Notes: a model not told the origin generated them from the letters alone. A stretch of 64,000 nt of DNA from Stichopus chloronotus (GCA_021234535.1 CM037843.1:11245979-11309978); one strand, 5' to 3'; positions 1 through 14,000 are shown, counted from the stretch's first letter. Program-made: numbers and translations.

Positions 1-1911
1 AAAATCTTGTGCTTTTCTAACTTAAGCTTTCATGTGAATCATATCCCACATCGCTATGTTTATGTAATATTTCTTCTTTGGACTGAAATAAATGCTTCAT
101 TTGCCATGTTCTTGCCTTGAGAAATCATAAGCAGTTTACATCTTAGATACCTCATTGGCCTTAAGGTAAGAAAAGGACAGGAATGGGGGGGGACTTAGTG
201 AAGAAAAGCCAGTATACAAATTTTTTTATTGTTATAGGGTACATTATGGATAACCGTCCACTCATTGATGGGCTTTATTGTGTACAAATTTCTGGCACAA
301 TTGAATTAAGTGATTTTCAGACAGTTTGGTGAACATGTCATTTATGGTTTTACGCCAAGTGAGAGGACCTTTTGCTACTGCAGTGATATCTTTCGACTTC
401 TACCAGTACCAAGAGTGAAGATGGACAGAACAAACTTGTGGCATAAATGTTTTCAAACATGACCAAAAGTACAATTTATGGCAGACATCGTTGATCAGAA
501 ATCCTGCAAGCGATCTTTACTTGAGTAAGATATTTTCTTTACCGTCATGTCAAGGCCTAAACCTAGTTTCTATTCCCTGCTAGTACACCTCAATCTTTTT
601 CTCCCAAGGTGTATATAGTGTGTTTGTTTTGTTTTTTCTCTCCCTAACGATTACCTTTTATACCAAAGATGAAATGTTTGCAGGAAATTTTAGGTTCCCA
701 CCTTTGAAATCATGCTGTTCGTCTTTTAGTGATGTTTTTTAAACATGACTTAAACTGATACAGAGATGAGACACATAAAAAGTTTGCTGTGCAGTCAGCA
801 GGGTCTCCTGGGTTGTTGCTTGTAAACTTAAAGGAAAAAAAGAAAACACCTGACCAGCACACCCAATTTTATTTCAAAAAGTTCAAACTATGTTTTTCTT
901 TTTCTTTCCTTATCCTACCTTGACGTGAATGAACTGTTTGTACTAAAAAAAAGCAAAAGCGCTGTGTGAATGTGTATAAAAAGCCAAAGCTGAATCGTAG
1001 CAGTGTATTGTTTTCCCTCACTTTTGTTATCGACGGCAAGCCAGATATCACTTCCCAGAAGAACACGATAGGCTCAAGTTGAGAAAGTGAGGTGACTTTA
1101 TCTTTATACCAGAATGTAAATACACCATTTGCTTTGCTTGATACACATCAGGCTAGCCTTCCACTGACAGCTTTCCTCATTACCGTTTTGAATCACGCTA
1201 GTAATAGGCTAGTAGTAAATGTTGGGAAAAGCAGTTCAAACGAGTAAGTCTTATGAACACACTGTAGGAAACGTGCTTTGTACTGAAGTTACTGAACACA
1301 AAGGGCATATGCTAGAACTGGTTATTCATCACGTGATAAGCTGTTCTATTCAGCGCAGGATTTATTTGTGCTCTTCGACAAAGGGACGGTGGTCAGTTTG
1401 CTCAATTAATCTTCAGGCGTTTTCAGAAAGTGCTGTGTGATGTCAGAATAATGTGAGAATAATCATGGACTCATTGCCAAGTCAGCTTGCCGCTGCATAC
1501 GGCTGAAGTGAATTCTGAAAAGAGACCTAACATAGCTTTTTAAATTTATCAGCAACGTATTTGCCAGCAACTGCCTGTCAAGATTAACAGAGTACCTTGT
1601 TTTAGTCACCTTTTCCCAAGGGAACTACCCTTTAGCACAGAAATATTTTTCAGGTTGCCTTTGCCAACTTGAACCACACTTTGGTGTCAGTAACTTTATG
1701 ATGTGTCATTATTTTCATAAGTAGTTTTCATTCTTGTGTTCTGTTTTTCATTTTGATAGGGTCTATTCCTTCTCCCTTGGTGGCTTCTTTCTGAAGTTAT
1801 TGTGTGTATTTTGAAAAAAAAAGAAGATATTGGCAAGGAATCACAGTCTTTAAACTTTCTGGTTATATGTCACTACATTTTGGTGTGTTTTCATTTCACA
1901 ATAATTTGCAG
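1..1911 (+). other. Upstream intron of HECTD1-like gene
   Basis: This is AT-rich intronic sequence with stop codons in all frames. I see no HECTD1-like exon. Near its end (about 1828-1862) is a degraded copy of the 3' end of repeat family B: a 'ggcaaggaatca' motif followed by a weakened hairpin and 'ctttctggtt'. Confidence 0.6.
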
Positions 1912-2003
1912 GGATATGACCACGTTGCACAACATGACAGACACTTGAAAGAAAGAATAAGCGTTTTCAAAGCGGCTTTCAAAAGCAGCTCAAATGATGA
2001 TGA
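1912..2003 (+). CDS. HECTD1: HECTD1-like exon 1 of window
   Basis: The acceptor is TTTGCAG before 1912 and the donor is GTAAGT at 2004. Frame 1 reads GYDHVAQ then [16 protein letters not shown] and ends in an Asp-rich tract. The exon starts at phase 0 and leaves two bases (GA), which the first base of the next exon completes as Asp. The HDRHLKER segment followed by an acidic stretch is typical of the HECTD1 region ahead of the [12 protein letters not shown] block. A degraded 3' end of a family-B repeat (about 1828-1862) lies only 50 bp upstream of the acceptor. Confidence 0.85.
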
Positions 2004-5000
2004 GTAAGTTGATATCACAATATTTACATCATAGACATTTACTTACCCCTTGCTTAACTAATGCATTAAGTTTGATCATGCTCAAACTGCAGTCAATATA
2101 AGTCAGAAGTGAGCCTTCTAAGCCTAGACTCGTTTGGCTTTCGCTGTGGCTGAAGCAATGTGTGTTTTAAAGTGCTCGGAAGATCCTCTAAAGAGAGTTT
2201 ATATTGATGCATAAATTGAATATTCATTTCTTTACTGTTAAGTTTTGTTGATATTCTGCTTTGCAAAAAATTTCATTTTCCCCTTGCCCCCTCAAGTAAT
2301 TTTTAAGTGAAATTTTTATGTATTTATTAGCGCAAAAAGTCTACACCAGAAAGCCTACCATGCCATTACGCTATTGCCTGTAGCCCCCATGTTATGCAAT
2401 TTTGTTATCTGATTACACAATGTTTTCGTAGTTTGCTATTAACGTTACTTGTTTATCCATTTTTGCCATTTTGTTAATGGGCTCCTCCTTGATCCTTTCA
2501 TGTTGATTTAATTTTTATATCATGAAGCAACGAGTTCTTTGTACTTTACATGTTTTACTATCATTTCACATAATTGGTTTCATATTTAGGTATTTTGTAG
2601 TCTTTTCGACAAGCGTAATTTACTTGAAAAGTGTATCCCTCTTGGTTTTTCTGTGTGGCTTGGCTTCCGGCCGATGCTTGTTGCAGTATCTGCAACCAGT
2701 TTAGACCCGAGGGATTGGGACTCACACTCAGTGTGCCCTCTGCGTTCCTTTTGTTCACGATCCAACCTATGTCTTTCTCCCCGGCCCAGTTGTCTGAGAT
2801 CCATTCTTGGCTGCAGGGCCGGCAGGTGAGACTTTGGGGGAGGCTGGATGTGGGTGCCCTATCCCTCCGTTGTAGCTGGGCCTTTGGAGACCTCAGTTTG
2901 CTCTAGGTCCTCTGCTCAGGTAAGTTGGGGAAGGTTAAGACCAAGGGGGTGGAAGACAGCCCAGGGGAGGAGTACAGTCTGACACGTCGAGATTGTGGGA
3001 AGAACGCATCCTTCTGGAGACAGCGCTTCCCGAGCTCAGGGATTCGTGGCTCCGGCTGTGGGGTGGAGTTCCATCCATCGGGATGTTGAGCACTCCATGC
3101 AGGATCCCAATCTTCACCTGACTGCTGAGGATGTGGACGCTCCTTGGAACGACCTGCCACAAGAGGCCAAGAAGACTGAGGGTTCCACGAGCCAGGTCCC
3201 TGTGATCTGACTCCCAGGAGCCAGGATCCTGTAGCAACCCATGATGCAGGTTGTACCCTGTCTCTAGGAGTTTTTGCTCCAGTCAGAGCCAGAGCGGACT
3301 CAAGGTCTTGACATCGGAGAGGCAGAACACTCAGGGAGTAACCCTAGCGCTTGTTCGCAGGGGTTCCTCCAGGAGTCATGAAGGTAGCACTTTACAGATA
3401 TCCTAAGCACCAAAGCAGCATTTGGATGTGCTGTCCTTCTGGTGATCTCCCACTGTTTTCCACTTATGGTTTCACTCTGATGCATTAGTGGAGCAAGGGT
3501 TAAGTATATTTCTTCACTGTGACATTCCCCACAACTCACTGGTGTGTATTCACTAGTGACTATATTACCCCTTGCTGCCTCACACCCCACAGAGGCTATT
3601 GGCCCACTCTTGTTTTCAACTTTATTATATTGTACATCGTGTTCCGATTGAACTAGTGAGGGGCATCTAGGTTGCCAAAATTTATGCATATATTTCTGTA
3701 GATATGGTGCTATGTCAAAAACAAAAAGATTTAAACAACCTTTCATTTTTGGTTTTGATGAAATTATAACCTTTGTAATATATCGCCGGTATATGTGTGT
3801 TTGTGTTGCCTACCTTGTAAACATGGTATCTCAAGAAGGGAAGCTTGGATAAATCTCATATTTAATACATAGGTACCCCAAGGTGAGTATAAGATCCCTA
3901 TTGATTTTGGTGGAAGTCAAAGATCAATGTAGGTGTAGCTCATTTGGGTATACAAGAATTCCATTTTCTGTGGTGAAGTTCTAAGGCCATTTGAAGTCAA
4001 TGGGTATGGCAAGCCAAATGCCCAATAATTCAAGAAACCTGGATTATCGGTTGATAGACCAGGTTTGTCCACCGACAAACCAGGTTTCTTGACCAATAAA
4101 CCAGGTTTATCGACGCCATATTCCCGTAATTCGAGAAACCTGGCTTATCAGTTGATAAACCAGGTTTATCGTGTTTCTCACTTACAAAGTCGATAAATTG
4201 GTTTATCAACCACAAAACCAGGTTTATCAAATTATTGGGCATTTGGCGTTGATAAACCTGGTTTATTGCTCGATAAATCAGTTTTATCAACGCCAAATGC
4301 CCAACAATTCGAGAAACCTGGTTTATCAATACATAAACCAGGTTTATCAAATTATTGGGCATTTGGCGTTGATAAACCTGGTTTACCAGGTTTATCAACG
4401 CCAAATGCCCAGTAATTCGATAAATCGGTTTTCGAGTGATTAACCTGGTTTTTCGACTGATAAACCTGGTTTATTACTTCATGGGTGATGAATCTGGTTT
4501 ATCGAATTGATAAACCTGGTTTATTGAATTGACAAACCTGGTTTATCGAATTAACAAACCTGGTTTATCGAATTGATAAACCAGGTTTATTGAATTGATA
4601 AACCAGGTTTATCAAAAAACCTGGCTTATCAGTTGATTAACCTGGTTTGTCTACGCTGACGCTGATAAACCAGGTTTATCGGTCGAAAAACCAGGTTTAT
4701 CAACTGATAAACCTGGTTTAGCAACCCATATTCCACGTTTCCCCATGAGGGAAAGCTTCTTGTAGAGGGCGTGTTGTCAGAATTGATTTTGATTTCACAT
4801 TAAGCAAAGTCAAACATAATCCATTAGTGAAACAAGGGGTGAGTACAGTTACTTGTGAATACCCACACCAGTGAGTTGTGGGGACTTTTCTGCATGCATC
4901 TTTTTGCATCAGAAAGTAAATGTTGTTTAACTTTATTAACTGATTCTTTATATTTGTGTTACATGTACTGTATGTGTAAGATGATATTTTACAGTTTTTA

Positions 5001-8000
5001 ATTTGAACAATTTTATCCTTCTCAACCTAAAATTTGCAGCGACACATCATCTGCAGTAGTATTAGTTCGTAAACTAATATCTGTACTGGAATCTATTGAA
5101 AAGCTGCCTCTTTTTCTTTACGATGCTGCCGGTTCTGCATGTGGATTACAAGTGAGTAATTATTATTTTTAGCTTAAGATTCTTGCAGAACAGGTGATTA
5201 AGTTGTCAGGGACACATTTACAAGTAAAGAACTACTTTACAAGTGAAGAATCATTGCTTCATTGATTGTGCTCAAGGAAAAAACTTGGTCATTGGAGAGA
5301 ATGGAAAGAAAGTTTCTGAAAAATTTCCAAGAGTAATTTGAGTGAAAGTTAGTGGCATTTGGGACAATTGTGACAGTTGATCCCATTGTGTGGTTCATTG
5401 TGATGTATAATATCCACATCAGTTGACATTTTATATGACAATGAGATTTCTAGTAAAGCTTTTCACTATTGCAACCTGTAAAAATATAAAACTGATGGAC
5501 ATTGTTTTTTGGGTTACTACCTGAACTTCATTCAGAATGAGATATTTGTCATTCATGATTTTCATGTCATTATTGTGAGAATGAGCTTATAAGATAGGCA
5601 TGTTAGATCTCTAAAAGGAAGGTGACATTGATATTTGGCATGTTACCTTAAATACAATCTTTTTAATCACATCTCTCTCTCTCTCTTTTATGTGATTCAA
5701 AGGTCCTAACAAGGAGACTTAGATTCCGTTTGGAGAGAGCCCAAGGGGAGACAGCTTTGATTGATAGGACAGGTCGCACTTTGAAGATGGAGCCTTTAGC
5801 CACTGTCAGCAGTTTGGAGAGATACCTTCAGAAAATGGTCATTAATTGTCAAATTTTTTACCCTGTAAACACAGTTTTAGATAAAGGTGGAATATCAAGA
5901 TATCTCAAAATGAGTCATTCAAGAGTTGTGGAAATGATTCATTTTAATGTATTGGGGTCTTTCAGGTGTTAAGTAATTGTTGTGACTAGGTGTACATTGA
6001 AGTTACATGGCAAGTACATGTCATGGCTAAATTTGTGTGTTATAATGAGATTGGTGCCTTCTCTGAGAAGTTGCACTTATCAACAACACTTTGAACATCT
6101 ACTTCATTCACATGTCAAATACAAAGCTGTACACAATAGCAACTTCCTATTATTGGTTTCGATGATAATCGTAACCTTTGTAATCATGCGTGTGTGCGTG
6201 TGTGTGTGTGTATGTATGTTTGTGATGCCCTACCTTGTAAACATGATATCTCAAGAAGGGAAGCTTGGACAGATCTCATATTTAGTATGTAGGTGTACCA
6301 CATTGAGTTGAAGGAACCCTATTGTTTTTGGTGGAGGTCGAAGGTCATTTTGGTCAACAGGGGTCAAATTGTGAAAACCTTGTAAACATGATATCTCAAG
6401 AAGGGAGGCTTGGACAGATCTCATATTTAGTATGTAGGTGTACCACATTGAGTTGAAGGAACCCTGTTGTTTTTGGTGGAGGTCGAAGGTCATTTTGGTC
6501 AAAAGGGGTCAAATTGTGAAAACCTTGTAAACATGATATCTCAAGAAGGGAAGCTTGGAGAGATCTCATATTTGGTATGTAGGCGTACCACATTGAGCAA
6601 AAGAACCGTATTCTTTTTGGTGGAGTTCAAATGTCATTTGGGGTCAACAGGGGTCAAATTGTGAAAACCTTGTAAACCCGATATCTCAAGAAGGGAGGCT
6701 TGGACAGATCTCATATTTAGTATGTGGGTGTACCACATTGAGTTGAAGGAACCCTATTGTTTTTGGTGGAGGTTGAAGGTCATTTGGGGTCAACAGGGGT
6801 CAAATTGTGAAACTCTTGTAAATATGATATCTCAAGAAGGGAAGCTTGGAGAGATCTCATATGTGGTATGTAGGCGTACCACATTGAGCAAAAGAACCCT
6901 ATTCTTTTTGGTGGAGTTCAAATGTCATTTGGGGTCAACAGGGGTCAAATTGTGAAAATCTTGTAAACATGGTATCTCAAGAAGAAAACCTAGGACAGAT
7001 GTCATATGAAGTGTGTAGGTGTATCTTATTGAGTACAAGAACGCTATTATTTTAATGGAGGTCAACGGTCACTTGAGGTCAATAAGGGTCAAACTGTAAA
7101 AACATTGTAAATACACTGCGTCAATATACCTGGCATATATAGCATGACATTGACACCTACACCGACGGTATCAAACTTAACAGCTAATATGTATACCAAA
7201 CATACCAGGTACACTTAGAAAGGTGGATGATACTTAGCAAAATGTAAAGCCGTGTGAAGGAAGCAATTGATACCTGCTAGCTCGCTCAGGTAGTCGATCA
7301 GAGAAAACGCAACTGAATTGCAAACATATTCTAACCTTCACACAATGGCTTGTGCTTCATTGCCCAATGGATGGTTGCAATATACATGCTATAGTTAGAA
7401 GTATGAAATTGGAATAGTCCGTGATTAGGGGTTACAGAAAATTCCAAGACTCGTGCTGCAAGCTGTGTACACAAAAGCTGTGCACCTTGCAGGGCACATC
7501 AAAAACAAATTAGCATTTTAGTAGAAAGATAAAAAACTTGGTGAGGATGGAACATCAAAATAAGTAACAATGTTTGTAAGACATAAAAACAATCGAAAAA
7601 AATTCTCTTAAGCAGATCATCGAAACCACAATGCATTTCTGCATTCTGGTTGGTTTCTTGCATCAGCTAAGAACCCTATGCAGTCAGGTTGGCATGTGTG
7701 TATGTGTGCATGTCTATCTTTGTATTGTAATACTTTTTGAGGACATGAACAAAAGAATTTCAAGTCCTCAGAGAGAAATTCTATAGATTTCTCAAGATCC
7801 TTGGAAAAGCTATAGTAGGAAGAACCGTCTTAAGGTTAAGGGTTCAGGAAGCAACAACAAAGCAAAATTGAAGGAAGTCCTCACGTGATGTGTAATGTTG
7901 ACATGCATGTGTGTGTTTGTGACACTTGCTTAGGTACTCTCTAACTCAATAGGGGAAAGTGGGATGAATGATCAAACTTGGTATGTACGTTGCCATATTG

Positions 8001-11000
8001 AGAAGGTGAGTCCTACTGTTTTTTGTGGAAGTCAAAGGGGTTCTGGGGGACAAAACTGTGTTTCTGTGACACTTGCTAAGGTACGCTCTAACTCAACAGG
8101 GGAAAGTCAGATGAAAGTAAAATTGGTATGTATGTTTGCCATATTGAGAAGGTGTGCCCTTTTTTTTTTGATGGAGGTCAAAGGTCATCGGGGGAACTGG
8201 GGGCAAAACTCTGAAAACCTTAACAGGATATCTCAAGTTATAAAGTTTGGACCAAGTTAATACTTGGTATATGGATGCATTATTATGGTCTTTCTGTTGA
8301 GATGTTCCAGATTTTAAGGTCTATGGGCCATGTAGACCATTTTATGAATTCATGCTAAAAGCCTCTTCTCCTACAGATTGGTATTAAAGAGGAACTGTTG
8401 TGGGTGTTGCAATTTCAACCTTCACTTAGTTCACATCTTTTTACAAACAGTCAAGACAGTATTGGTTTTGTTTTTGTAATAACTTCTTCCAAATAAAACT
8501 TCCCACCCGTTGTTGTACAGCGTATTGCCATTTTAGCTAGCATGGCGACTTGCTTGTGAATAAAATGTATGTTCATAGAAACTTCATATTTTCTTGGCTG
8601 TGAATTTATTTTACTACCGAATGGTGTCTTATTGTTTGGAAAACTATATTTGAAGTATCAGGACTATCTCGAAGGCTGCACAACGGTTTTCCTTTAAGTT
8701 AAAATTGTGTCACATTGCTACTGCTATGGTAGCAGTTCCTTCAGTTTCTTCAGGATTATTCCTCCTCATATGGACCATCTTTTTCTGCATATTTTGCTTC
8801 ACGATGTGAGAGGTTTGTCAAATTAGCATTGTGGTAGTGGAAACCGCAGTGTTCAAGATTTTTCGGTCCAAATGGGCCATGTGGGCCCTTTTATAAAATC
8901 ATGCAAATGCTTCTCCTGCAGATTGTGTGGTATTCGGTTGCAATTGTGACATATTAATACTATGGTAGTGGCTCCTTCAGGCTGTCCAGAATTATTGATC
9001 CCATATGGAGCCATGTGGACTGTCGTATGAAATCATGCTTTTCTGCATATTTTGCTTTGCAATGTGAAAGGCTCATCAAATTAGCATTGTGGTGTAGTGG
9101 AACCCTTGATGTTCAAGACTTTTTGGTCCAAGGTCCAAGTGGGCTGTATGGGAACCTTTTATGAAATCATGCAAAATGCCTCTTCTCCTATAGATTTTAT
9201 GGTATTCAGTTGAAATTTTGACATATTACTACCTATGGTAGTGGCTCCTTCAGGTTGTCCAGGATAATTGGTCCCATATGGACCATTTTATGACGTCATG
9301 CTTTCCTGCATATTATGCTTTACAATGTGAAATGTTTGTCGAATTAGCATTGCAGTGTAGTGGAATCCTTTGCATTGTTCGAGACTTTTGGGTCCAAGTG
9401 AGCCATATGGGCCCTTTTTTGAAATCATGCAAAATGCCTCTTCTGGCACATTTTGTATTGCATTTACTTGAAATTGTGTGACTATGATAGTGGTTCCTCT
9501 TGGTGCATTGGATTCACTTAAAATTAATTGACTGTGGTGGGTTGTTCAGGATTATTGGTCCCATATGGGCTATGTGGACCATTTCATGAAATCATGCAAA
9601 CTATTTCTTTTCAGCATATTTTGCTGTACAGTTTGAAAGGTTTGTCAAATAAGCATTGTGTTAATGGAACCCTAGGCAGTGTTCAACATTTGTGGGTCCA
9701 ACCTCAGAATGGGTCATAAGTGCCGTAAATTATTACATCGTGCAAAGCGATAGTTTTTTTCTACAAATTGTATGTTACAATGTTGAGGTTCTTTTTTTCA
9801 TATTAGTAAGTTCTATGATAGTCAGTGCCTTTCTTGATCAGCATTCTTATGGACAAGGGCTGTATATGTATATAGTGCCATTCATTTATGTTTTCTTTAT
9901 GAATAGCACGCTGCTGAAGGGGTATTATTCAATTCTTAAAACAGACTCACAATATAGTTAGATTATCAATATTTTACTGCATTGGTTATATTTGCAGTAA
10001 GCATGCCACAGGTGCTGGTATCAATCACCTTCCACCTCTGGGTACAGTCAGAGAGTGCTGATCAGCTTGCTATTAATACGTTTACTCCCTGTTCGAAAAT
10101 ATAAGTTAACAGAGGGAGAAGACAAGTTCCAATTGATGGTCATTAACATTCGTCTTTGGTTTCACTTTTTGTTTAAAAAAAAAACTAAGAAAATATGAGT
10201 ATTTCAGAAATTGCTTCTGCTGTAGGAAGCATTCCTTTCAGCAGTATGATAAAGGACATTCCATGCCACATTTTAGTTCCGATAAGTACTATGGTAGTGG
10301 AGTAACTTTTTTCTGATGTGATAAATTGTGGATTAAACTTGGTGAAAACTAAAGGACTCCATTAAAAATAGTCTCCCCACAAGGAATCACAGAGGCCATT
10401 GGGTCATTGCAAGTGCACTGAGGAAGGATGAGTTTACTGTTCACCTTGTTGTGTGTGCATTTTGTACCTAGAGATCACATTTCCAGCAGTAGATGTTTCG
10501 TTCAGTGCTAGGTGTCAATCTCTTTACTACTTACAAAGGTGAAAGTCTCCATACCAGTTAACATTTCTTTTTTTGCAAGTGAGGTGGTGGAACTATCACT
10601 GTGTCATAGTGTCTTGTGGTCATAGTAGCACCCACAGATATGTGTTTGATCAAACAAATTCTGCACTATCTAAAATTTCATCAACAATTTCATAGATAGT
10701 TTTGTGCTTGTGATTGTATCATTGATATAATTGACATGAAGAAGGTACACCTTAAACAAAGTCCTCTTCTGATCTTTTTAACAGGTTTCCTTTCAGTGGT
10801 ACGATTATGAGAGGACAACGTTTGTCTTCGTGAAGAGAATCAAAGAAAGTGCTCCATTGGTCTTCAGACACACTCATGACTTTGATGAAAATGGACTCAT
10901 ATATTGGATTGGCACCAATGGAAAGTGTGTAACATAGAATAATCCAAACAATTGTTTCTATTGGCCGTAACCATCTCAAGATGATTTGAGTAAACAGTGA

Positions 11001-14000
11001 TAATTTGCAGCAGATATATCATTTTCAAATTGTGATATGTTCTTGGGGAAATATTCTGTAAGATTCAATCATGCAACTAGTCATATTCAATGAATCGTTA
11101 AAAACAAGTTTCTCACTTTGATTTTTTGTGCTTAAGAGGATTAAAATTAAAGTTAGAAAAAAAATGTTATCCTTTGAAGTGTTTGTACAACATTTGAATT
11201 AGAAATCACCATGTAGGAAGTAAGTGCAGATAGGTTTGATTTGCAACACAGAATGTAACTATGAATTACACACAAATCAAACAAGTGGGCACATGTAATC
11301 AGGAATGTACAAAATTAGGGGACTGCAAGATACCATTGATTCATTTCAATGATGATCATAACCATTGTATTCCATGTGTAAGGGCTTACATTTGGGTGTG
11401 TGTTTGTGATGCCTGCCTTGTAAACATGATATCTCAATTTGGAAAACTTGGACAGATCCCTTATTTCATATATGTATATGTGCCACATTGAGTACAAGAA
11501 CTCCCTTTTTTTTGGTTAGGTCAAAGATTTTTTGGGGTTATCATGGGTCAAAAAGTAGAAATCTTGTAAATACAATGTCACAAGAAAGGAGTCAAGTACA
11601 GAAATACAAGTATTTAGGTTTACCACATTTACAACAAAAAACCTATGTTTTTGTCGAGGTCAAGGGTCATCTGGGGTCAATAGGGGTCAAATTGTAAAAA
11701 TGTTGTAGTCATGAACCTTCCAAAAGAGTCAGATCTGATGTTTTAGGTGTACCATATTAAGAAGAAGAAGCTTTATGTTTCTAGTGGAGGTAAAAAGTCA
11801 GGTCATCATGGATTGAATAGTAAGAACCATATAAACATGATATTTCAAGGAAGAAAACTTTCACAAGTCTTATCAAGGGTGCCAGTTTTCTGGCCATAGC
11901 CAGTATTCCTGCATTTTCATTAGTTTTACAAATGTTTCTGGATGCACGTACTGTAAAAGCCAGAGCTCAAAGTGTATAGTTACCTTCCCACTTACATCCT
12001 GAACGGACATTCATACCAAGATATTCTCAAGCCTGTGCATTGTTTACACAAGCATAGAGGACAGTTAATAAAACAACTGGTTAAGTAAATCTAGTCCTTG
12101 TTACCAGAGTGTGTGATAACATCCTTTGCAGTTGCATGTGTGAGAAGATAGCACTGATCTCAAGATTGTTATATAGGTGTAGTGGTGCACTCAAAGCTTC
12201 AAATATTTTGTGGAGGCCATTTGTGTCAAGGGTCAATAATTAGATTCATGTAAACATGAATCTCAAAACAGGGAGCTTTGACTTATCTCTTATTTAGTAT
12301 GCAGGTGTGCATATTGAGTGCATCATGCCTGTCAGTCATTATCTTTGGTCCACTGATGTCATTGTATACATAGTGATTGTTTCTGCAATTGGTGACAATA
12401 TCTCAGGTTCATGAAAAACTACTCATAAGTGCATCATGCATTTGTTCAGTCTAGTTATTTTATAGCAAAACATATAACTTCCTTTGAATCCATTAATGTT
12501 GAGTTAAATATTTGAATATTAGTTATCAGATAATCTGAATATTTTTCACACAACTTTTAATCATCATCGGTTGTGAGAGAAAATGGTACAAATTGTAGTG
12601 AAAGAGGAACCGTAGTGGGTGCTGCAATCTCAATCTACACTTAATGTATTTACAAACAATAAAGACAGTAATGATGTTATTTTCGTAATTACTTCTCTGT
12701 AAATATAACGTAAAACTTTCCGCCGTTGTTGTACAGCGTATCGCCATTTTGGAAATGTATGACGTATCACATGCACCGGCAATACTACATGACATGAGCA
12801 GGTGCATGTGTGACGTCACAAGCACATCATTTTGCAACAACAATGCGACCTGCAGGTGAATTAAAAGTACATTCATAAAAAGTTCATATTTTCTCGGAGA
12901 TGAATCTATTGTACTACCCAAGGGTGTCTTCTTACTTGAAAACCTATACTTGAATAATCAGTGCTATTTGGAAGGCTGCACATCAGTATTCCTTTAAGAG
13001 TGAAGTTACTGTCCTTGGGATTACTTCCAGCTAATTTTATTTAATTATTATTTCTTGATTGATGTTTGGCAATCACAATGTCTCAAAAAGTGTTATTTGG
13101 AACATATTTCTTTGTGTGTTTGTTTCTTATAGGACTGCATTTGAGTGGGTTAATCCAGCAGCTTACAACCTAGTATCTGTCTCTTCATCAGAGGGTAAAA
13201 CTCTACCCTATGGCCGCCTTGAGGATATACTAAGCAGGGATGCATCAGCTCTAAATTGCCACACTAATGATGACAAGTAAGTTCTTTATCAATCAGTTTG
13301 GCATATAGGTCAGAATATGTAAAATGTCCTTGGTCATTCTATAAAAATTGTTCTGCTAATGGACATCGTTATGATTAACTATAGTGTTTAGAATCTCAGT
13401 CCCAATGGGAACAGAACAGACTATTGAGTGTTCACTTGGAAACCAAACATTTAGCTTTGTTGGTGTCAGTGAAAACTGGAACCCATGTAGTCATCACGTG
13501 TGTGGGTTTGTGATGTCTTTCTTGTCAACATAGTAACTCAATGACACAAGCATATTGTAAGTACAAGAACTCTGTTGTTTTTGGTGGAGATCAAAGGTTA
13601 TCTGAGGTCAAAATTCTAAAACTTTGTCAACACAGTATTTCAAGAACACAAGCTTGGACTAATCTCATTTGAATATGTATTGCGGTCGTAGTTTATACCT
13701 AACTCAATCATTTTGGTAAAGGTCAACTGAGTATCTTGCAAATACAGAACACAAATCTCAAGGAAGTAGACTGATCTCATAGTTTGCATGTGTGTCAATC
13801 ATATTTGAGCACAAGAACCCTATTGTTTTTTGTGAAGGTCAAAGATGATTTGCTTTCAGCACAAGTCAGACTGTAAAATGTTTGAAGACAATAGCCACAT
13901 TAAGGAATTGAGGACAAAAACTCTTATTGTTTTTTGCTCAAATCATTTGATTTCCCAAGTCAGCCAACCTTAAAGAAGGAATATGTAATATTTAGTGTAC

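Larger units (their letters stand above)
7651..10405 (+). mobile_element. Family-B repeat element with both tandem arrays
   Basis: It begins directly behind the A element with the B 5' hairpin motif (tttcttgcatcagctaagaacc, 7653-7674), then TG-rich sequence, GGTCA units (about 7960-8260), GTCC units (about 8280-9720), and a conserved tail (tcaatcacct...gtcagagagtgctga near 10020). It ends at a caaggaatcacagaggcc motif at 10380-10397, a variant of the B 3' end. A TTAA MITE is inserted at 8388-8693. No open reading frame of note. Confidence 0.65.

Noticed and set aside
3300..3746. Minus-strand frame of 148 codons in intron 1
   Set aside because: No recognised motif, partly overlaps the GC-rich islet edge, no splice or promoter context; length is possible by chance.
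4030..4443. Overlapping open frames on both strands with INLVYQ / DKPGLS repeats as possible proteins
   Set aside because: They arise from the GATAAACC-W-GGTTTATC palindromic array and are open on both strands for that reason. The same patterns recur at 18600-19215.
6251..6955. Repeated frames such as [21 protein letters not shown] as a repeat protein
   Set aside because: The unit is 145 bp, not a multiple of three, so the frame changes every copy. The peptide recurs in many arrays of different decay with no selection on frame.
12526..12921. Minus-strand frame of 131 codons
   Set aside because: It lies within the damaged TTAA MITE. The related copy at 8388-8693 does not keep the frame.
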